Below, one piece after another: positions 52,519 to 60,000 of a stretch of DNA of 60,000 bases. The notes under the pieces were generated by a model, which was given only the letters and a program-made list of their open reading frames with translations, ran no database searches and was not told where the DNA came from. Where the stretch lies: contig NC_087081.1 in NCBI RefSeq assembly GCF_026151205.1, positions 12,732,340-12,792,339 on the forward strand, given 5' to 3'. The DNA comes from Bolinopsis microptera. Its lineage: Eukaryota > Ctenophora > Tentaculata > Lobata > Bolinopsidae. The position numbers and the translations under genes are program-made. Every line of letters begins with the position of its first letter. The first letter of the stretch is position 1.

Positions 52519-55500
52519 GTAAGTTTCTTTTTATATGACTGTTAAGTTTTGAAAATATCAAAAAAATTTTACACTCAAAAATTTTAAAACCCTCCGACCT
52601 CTGAAAAATTTTAAATTTTAAAAATTTAAAAATAATAATTTTTTCAATAATTTTTTTAAATTATATTTTTTGGGTGGCAGAGTGATGACGTTTTGGGGGG
52701 TAAAAAAAAATAAAAAGAGAAAAAAATAGGTTAAAATAAAGATAAATAGAGAAAATTTTGAAACGTTTTTAATAATCCCGGGTTTTTTTTCCCGTAAACC
52801 TCGAGATTTTTTTCCTTTTAATTTAATTAAATCCCTATTGAGTTTTTTTCATCAAACCGAACAAAGGTTTTAAAAATTAAAAACCCACAAAAAAAACGAT
52901 AAATAACTATATTGACGTATCAAGAAGGATGGATTTGGTTGATATTGTTTAAAGCTGTCGCCGCTCCACCGTATTGTTATACTTATTATTGGTCACATGA
53001 TATGCATGTTATGTTCCATTATAGGAATGGGATGGTATGTGTCCAAACAATTTAGGAGCATGTTAATTTTAGGGACAGAGCTAGGTTTCAAATGTTTCCC
53101 TCTCATTTGACTCAAAATTAGTTGGAGTTAAGTTATTTTGAGACATTTTCATTCTAACTTCTCTTTCGTATTGAACTCTAAATCCGCTGCTAATGCATGA
53201 TAAGTGACCTAGTGATGGAAATCCGTATTCCAATTCTTCTGAATTGTATCTGCGGGTATCACTCACTTTCAGACATGATTCGATACGCTGTTCTTCTCTG
53301 GACTCTGAGGCTGTCGCTTTCCTTATCTTATCTTGCAAACCTGGACCCTCTGCTTACGGAAACAACGTGTCCTGTCCCTCTTGCTTTTCCCTTTTTCAAA
53401 ACCCGGGAGATCCAGGCTGGGTGAAACCCTTTGTTTGGGGAACCCCAAAAAGCATTGGTGGATAAAGGTCATGAGCTTTTTAAATTTTTTAAACAAGTTT
53501 CCTTGTTTTAGGGGGAAAAATTTTAAATGTGATTTTCAGTGACCCGGGAGCCCCCCAAAAGCGGTAAAGGGAAGGGCTAAACGGGACTTCCGTAAAGTAC
53601 CGGGAAAATCAAAAAATTTAAACCCAGAAAGGGGACGAAGACAAAATTTTTAAAACTCGACGGAACTTGCGCTGTTGAAGTAAAAAAAACCCTGGAAACT
53701 TTTGGAAAAAGGAGGCAGTTACAAAATCATAAAAATTGGGGAAACAATTGGGGTTGGAAGGGGAAACAATCTTCCCTTCGGAAACTAACGCCCAAATGAT
53801 AAAAGAAATGTCGGGGAAAAGGGGGGCATTTTTTACAACACCCCCCCTCCCCCCCCCTCCACACCTACCCCTTTTTCCCATCAGCAAAAAAACCTGAGGT
53901 CGGGCCGGGGGCCCTGCTCTACACCAAAAACCCACACATCCATCCACATTGGGCGATCCAGGATGCAGATCTACGATAAAGAAAAATATAAAAAAAAAAA
54001 CGGGGGAGATGCATCGCTCTTTTTTGGGGAAAAATTATTTTCTAGGGAAACCAATTTTTTAGATTTTTTTTTAAAATTTTCAAATTATAAAGTTATCTTT
54101 TATGAAAAAAATTTTTTTCTTTTGGTTTGCAGTGCAAGGGGCCTCGCGTGATGCCCGTTTTTAACAAGAAAAAATCTACCTTGCAATGGAGAGGGGGTTT
54201 TTGGTGTTTTACGACGATCCGATAATGACAAAAGACCCCCGTGAAAAAAATTTACAAATTTTTGCGACGCCCCAAACCTGGAAAGGGCCACCTTTTTCCC
54301 GGGGGTTTTCTTTTTTCAAACCAAAAAGAGGGGCTGGAGGACCATGAGTTTACAAACTTTTGACCCCTCGTTTTTTACACTTGTAGCCCCACTTTAGGGG
54401 GGACAAAACTAAGCCGGGTTTTTATTATACTGCTTTTTGGGGACACACAAGGCCCAAAGTTTGGTGCAAAACGACATTTTTGGTTTGGGGGTTTTAAACC
54501 GGGCCCGTACAAAAAGGGTACCCTGCAAATTTTTACCACTTTTTCCAAAAGAGACCCGGGGAATTTTAAAAATGTTTGGGTACTAAACCTTTAAATTGGG
54601 GGAAAAGGAATAAACCCCTGGGGCCCAAAGTGGGTAGCCATTCATTTGGGAAAGGAATCCACCCCTCAGTGTCTGGAGTCGGGGGTTCCCTACGTCCCTT
54701 CCTGAGTCATCAAGCTGGACCATTTCCCCTCCCCCCCTCCCCCCCCGCCGGGGCCTGGTTTAATCCCCTTCAAAGGGCCCCTTTTGAACCTCACCCGGGA
54801 AGTAAACCGCCTCCCTTTTCCCGTACAATCAGATTTTACTACTCGGGACAACCTGTTTTAGATTTAAAGTATAAAAAAACCCCAATTTTTTTTTTGGATT
54901 TTTGACAGAGTGAAATCATAATTTGGAAGAAGATTAAATGGAAGGCAATTAAAAGATTGCATGGAAAAAAAACGACCCCCAACGATTAAAAAATATATAA
55001 AAAACGAAGGGGAAGGGCCCAAAAATTAAGGGAGATTTTTTTAAATTATCTTAAAAAGATTAAAATGGGACCCTTTTTAAACTTTTTAGTGCTAATTTTT
55101 TGGTTATAAATGGGTTTTTGTATGCCCCATGAAAAACCCAAATTTAAAAAAATTTTAAAAGGTCCCTTAAAAAAGGTTCCCTGATTTATCTATTTTTGGC
55201 CCTGTTTGATTTATAAAAATAAATTTACAATTTTAAACTCTTATATATGTAGTCAAATTAAAAACTTTCCCCTAAAATTTAAAATCGAATTAAAATTCGG
55301 GAACTATAAAACAAACACGAATAAATTTTTCTCAAAAATTTCTGTATTTTAACCCCAAAATTTTAAGTGATTCCACCCGGTTTCCCTCAAAATTTGGGTT
55401 TTTTCTAAACCTTTGTCAATCAAATTTGTCTTATCATCGTGGGTGTCCTACCCTACAAATTTTTTTTTTTTTTTTTAAATAAAAACGAGTAATAAAAATT

Positions 55501-58500
55501 TCCCCTGAAAACGATGTGAAAAAATTCCCAGAAGTCCAAAAAAAAATAAACCTCGCCCTCCTTTTCAGCCCCCCGGCAATGGGCATACCGAATTTAAAGA
55601 AATGTATTTACTTAAAACCATAAGCTGAGGCTAAATATCAAAGCAATATCTCATCCAAGTAAATCCGAGTAAATTAAATGAAAACTGGACATTTTTTTAA
55701 ACCCCAAAACGAAACTTTTTGCGAACCTCTGAATATTAGTTTCAGCTAAAAAATCATTCGAAACTAATGAACCCTTTTTCCCAGATATGAAAATCAAACC
55801 CCCGGGCCCACAGTTCGTCCCGATCAACCCAAATACAACACGTGATACAACACTGGGTACAACACGTTTAAACAACAAAGGATAAAAACACGTTTTTTAA
55901 AAAACCCAAAGGCCCCTCCTTGTAATGTTTAAAAAAGAAGAAAAACGGGAAAATTTGTTTCAATCATTTAAAAAGGGGCTATAAAGTTTTTCTTTTGGTT
56001 TAATTTGGGGGTTAAAAGGGAAATTTTTGAGTTTTTAAAAAGACAAAGGCCCATTTTTCCTTTTTGGGGTTTTAAAAATTGTTTTTTTACAGCAATTATG
56101 AAAAGATAAGGGGGCCCAAAGCTTGGGTTTTGGGGTTAGGGGTTTGTGATAAACGAACAGCCGACTTTTAACTTTTTATGGGCCCCCAATTTTTTTATTT
56201 GATTATCATTTTACGTACTTTTAGTTCAACCGCACTATAGGGTTTACAACTTTAAATTTTGGGGCCCGATATCACCCCTGTCGAACTTTGGGAAAGGTCG
56301 AACTAAGTCCAGGGCGCTAAATCTATTTTTGACAAATAATTTTTTGGGTTGTGAAACCCAAAGGCTATTTTCGGGGCCCCCCTCAAAGGATCAACTTGTT
56401 CAAAGGGGGGTTCAAAGGGAGATAAAACAATTTTTTTGACATCTACAAAACCCCCGGGTTTGAAATTTCATAACCTTTCAGTAAAAAAAATTTTAAAATT
56501 TTCCCTTTTTGCCCCTCGGTTCTGGTCTACAAACAGGGGAAAAATGAAAAATATATTGTATCCCAACCCGTTTTTTTTCCGGGTTTAGCAGCCCCAAAAC
56601 CTTTAGACCGGTTAAATCGGTTTAAATAGTCGTTTGGGATGAAATAAAGGGGTTTGGGAGTGGTAAATATTTTTTATAAAAAGCGTACCTTTAAAAACTA
56701 GATCTATAAAAAAAAGGACGGTTTTTTTCTCCGCTAATCTACAATTCTGCTTTAATCGATTTTTAACCAAGGGGTTTTTTTGAACTTGAGAACGTTTTAA
56801 CCCTTTTTTTTTAAATTTTTTTTGCTGGTACATCTTTTATGTACAATTTTCTTTTAATGTTAAAAGGAAAAAAAATTTTTGAAATTTTTTTTGAAATCCC
56901 CGGTTTTTTCCTAAAATCAGGTTTTACATTTTTTCACTCTGGGTTTTAAAATTTTTAAAAAGGGGAAAAAAAATTTTTTGTTTTTTTGGGGGTTTTTAAA
57001 ATTTTCTTTTCAAAAATTTTTACCCCAGTGAAATGTAAAAATCCAAAAAAACTTCTTTTTCTTGATTTTTATCTTAAAGAATGTCGGGCTATAGAAAAAG
57101 GGGAAAAGGCAATGTTAATGTTATTTTTTCTAGGGGTTTAAAAACCCCGACGGGGTTTCATTTTTTTAAAACGCGTATTTTATATTATTTTCTGTACAAA
57201 TTTCAAAGTACCAGCAAAGGGAATGATATTTGATGTTTAAATTTAAAAGAAACAGTTGTGGTTTTTTTTCTTGATTAAAGAATCGGGTTTGAAAAAAAAG
57301 CATTGTTTTTGTCATTATTATAACAAAGCTTACAAAGGAAAATAAAGCTCTAAAAAAATTTTCAATTTAAACTGCCCCCCCAAAAACTTGAGAAACAAAA
57401 TTGATAAACCCCTTTTTATTTACAAATTGGGGTTTTAAGAACTTTTTTTATTTTTAAAAGTTTTCAAAAGTTTTTTTAAAAAATAAACAAACTCGATAAC
57501 TTTAAAAAACAAAAGTTTTCCCGTCCTTTGCCTTTTCTGAGGGCCCCCATGCAAAGCCTTTCCAAATTTTTGGGTTTTTGCACACCCACACACAATTTCA
57601 AATGAAAGCATGAAAATGGGCGAGGCAATTCCTGTCCCTAAATTTTTTGTTTATTTTTTTTTCAGGGATTTTGTCCCCTTTGCGCCCATCCTATCCGCTT
57701 CAGTTTTTTTATTTTTTAAATTTCACAGTGAAAACATTCATTTTGCCCAAAAAACTTTTCCAGCCCCTAATATTACGGTAAATCGTGTTTTTCCAAGGAC
57801 ATTTTTCCGACGTTGTTGTTCAAATTACTCGGGGGGGTAAAAAAACGTGCAAGGAAAACTTTCCCCTGATGTTAAGGTTAAAACCCAAAGGTTTTCTAAG
57901 AAAAACCCCTTTCACGCCGAATGGCTTTTAAAAGTTAACACTGAAAAAGCAGGAAATGGTTTTGTTTAAAAAAAAGCTAAAAATTTACTGATGCTTTTTT
58001 AAACATGGACTGTTCAGCACGAAAAACCCCTTTGTTGAAGCTAAGGGGGTTATTTTTATTAACACTGACATGAAAACATATTTTAACATTTTTACTGCTT
58101 AAAAGCTGCTTTTTTTTAAAAAAATCATTTGCAAAAAAAAAATAAAAGGAATTTTTAGGTTTTTTAAGCCCTTTTACTTCAGCGTTTTATATTAATGGGC
58201 CATTCATAAATTTTTCCGTTTATTTAATGTCCGCCAAAAAAAGGGCCGAAAAGGTATATTTTTTTGTTGGGGGTACCTAAATTTGGGCCCCGCAGTTATT
58301 TTTCCCCGCCCCAAGGGGCCCCCGCCAAAGCTAGATATTTTAACTTTAAAAATAATACAAATGGGGGGGGGTTAAATCTGTTTTGGTTCTTAAAAAACCC
58401 CGAGAGGGGTCAAAAAATTGTCCCCCCTTTAAATACTATACAACTATAAAAAGCAGGTTAATGTGCAAATGGGGCAAAAAATGACCAACTAATTTTTTTG

Positions 58501-60000
58501 ATCCCCCCCAAATGAAGTTCACTGTTAAAAATGCTTTTACATTCCCCAGCCCGAAATCTTTGCCCAAATTGGCACAACCACATATTCTTACCCTTTTATT
58601 CCAAAAATAAAAAAATAATTTTTCATTATCAAGATTTTGCAACCCCCAAATTTTACAAATTAAATTTTTTAGGAATTGTAAAAAAAGTTTTCGCTTTTTT
58701 TAATCTAAACTCAAATTTTTTTGAATTTCAGATAAGGTTTTTCAAATTTTTTCATTATTATTGGGAAAATTTACTTCAAGTTCATCTAAACGGGGCGGAA
58801 ACCCCACTTTTAGCTAAAAAATGTCGTCCGGGTTTTTAGCAATTTTTTTTGAGACAAGAAAAAGGGGGTACTAGTAGTTCATACTTTTCCTTAAACGGGC
58901 CTTTTTTAACACATTAAATTTAACGCTTGGGGGTCCTAGCGTTCATCCCAAAAGTTTCCCTTCAAATAAATTTCCCTTCAAAAAAGGGCCCCTTTTTCCG
59001 GGTTTAAATTTTAAAATCCGTTAAGAAAATTTTTCCCAAAAATTTTTCCACCCGCGAACTCATTTTTTTTAAAATAAGACAACTTTTTTTTTTCCCTCAA
59101 TCGTATTTTAAAAAAACGGATTCGGATTTTTCGGGAAAAAAAAAACTAAAATCATTTGATCCCAAAAAAAACGATTTTTTAAACAATTTTTTATTACCTC
59201 CACTCGTGTAAAAGTTTTCCGAAATGGGAGGGGCCCAGGCGGAGGTGGGCCCAAAAAAAAATTTTTTTTTAAAAAAAACAGGTAATTTCGATAAAGCTTT
59301 AAGTTAAAACCCTGGGTATTTTTAATTTCACGATAACCCATTTCAATTTGAGGAAGATGAAAACCCGTATTTTGGAAAAAACAAATCTGCATTTGTTTGG
59401 GCATAATCGTATCTGTTGTTTTTTTTCAAAACCCTTTTTTTTAAAAAAAATTTAAAGAAGAAGAACTACAGATATTTTGACATTTTTACTGCTTTAAAAG
59501 ACTGCCCTTTTTTGCTCTTTTTATTAATAATTTAATTTTCTAAGTATCTAGCTTATCTGCTAAAAAATTTAAAAAAAAGCCCAAAAAAAAAAATACACAT
59601 TTTTTATTTTTTTATGGTTTTTGAATGCCTTCGATCGTTAAATTTTAAAGCCGTTGGGTCAAAAATCATGGGGCCGTTCATTTTAAAGTCCGGGCAAAAT
59701 ATCCGATAAAGGGATTATAGGCTCTAAGCTCATCAATTCTGTAATACTAAAAATAATATGTAACCCGTGCCTACGCCACGGGCCCCCCACTATAAAGCCG
59801 TTTTTAAAACAAAAGAAAAAATTTAAACGGAAACCCGCCTATTATATTTGAAAAAGTACACATTACATTACGTATGAAAGTAAACCCCTCCGACTGAGGG
59901 CCAAAGTTTCCCAAAAAACCGCCATGAAATGTAAACCCCCAATTTAAACTTTTTACTTATATATTACATAAAAAAAGCCCATCTTTCGGTTATTTTAAAC

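Larger units (their letters stand above)
50150..60000. other. Homopolymer-inflated sequence, probably poor consensus
   Basis: From about 50.15 kb the sequence is dominated by runs of 3-10 identical bases of all four kinds (AAAAAATTTTTT, CCCGGG, GGGGAAAA), unlike anything to the left. Normal-looking islands remain at about 51.2-51.4, 52.06-52.17, 52.43-52.56, 52.9-53.36 and 59.73-59.76 kb. Open frames here are Phe/Lys/Pro/Gly-rich and meaningless as proteins. I therefore call no genes except two tentative exon fragments in islands. Confidence 0.75.

Noticed and set aside
50802-59404. Many 60-118-codon frames in the last 10 kb
   Set aside because: Homopolymer-driven Phe/Lys/Pro/Gly runs in unreliable sequence.

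Overview
The window is eukaryotic and almost certainly from an invertebrate animal. It is AT-rich, with spliced genes using GT-AG introns, intron-containing tRNA-Leu(CAA) genes, TTAGGG-type repeats and a dense mix of LINE, SINE and cut-and-paste DNA elements. The mix of an LDLa-ectodomain rhodopsin-like receptor, SGNH-bearing LINEs and many non-autonomous hAT, piggyBac-like and TA-target elements fits a cnidarian-like or other early-branching metazoan. The species cannot be fixed from sequence alone.

Layout. 1-3.4 kb is repeat-derived DNA: a hAT relic whose left end has become a palindrome, and the first copy of a CACGTG/CCAAT-bearing repeat. About 3.46-9.1 kb is a nearly complete young LINE. 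Its first reading frame joins an AlkB-like 2-oxoglutarate/Fe(II) oxygenase to an SGNH hydrolase, but an in-frame TAG lies inside the AlkB fold; its second frame encodes APE endonuclease plus reverse transcriptase. 9.4-11 kb holds further repeats and tRNA-derived SINEs. 12.4-16 kb is a nested stack: an old Jockey/CR1-like RT relic is split first by a 5'-truncated, near-identical copy of the AlkB LINE and then by a 2-kb TA-target DNA element. Removing both insertions restores the RT reading frame. 17-29 kb is a gene-free repeat field with LINE relics, a 2.9-kb foldback element with telomeric repeats at its centre, a 1.66-kb TA-target element full of internal copies of its own terminal motif, and a palindromic TTAA-target MITE.

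Genes. An intronless receptor (LDLa repeats plus seven membrane segments) lies on the minus strand at 29.9-32.1 kb. ANAPC7 (APC/C subunit 7, a TPR protein) runs on the plus strand from 33.29 kb; eight exons can be read to 50.02 kb. Its large introns hold two minus-strand receptor-like genes (a frameshifted one at 36.3-37.2 kb and a spliced one at 42.1-43.5 kb), two clusters of tRNA-Leu(CAA)/SINE repeat units, two hAT elements and a 1-kb minisatellite that stops just before the last readable exon.

From about 50.15 kb to the end the text changes character: homopolymer runs of all four bases dominate, with only short normal-looking islands. This looks like poor consensus or gap fill. The 3' exons of ANAPC7 are expected there but cannot be read reliably.
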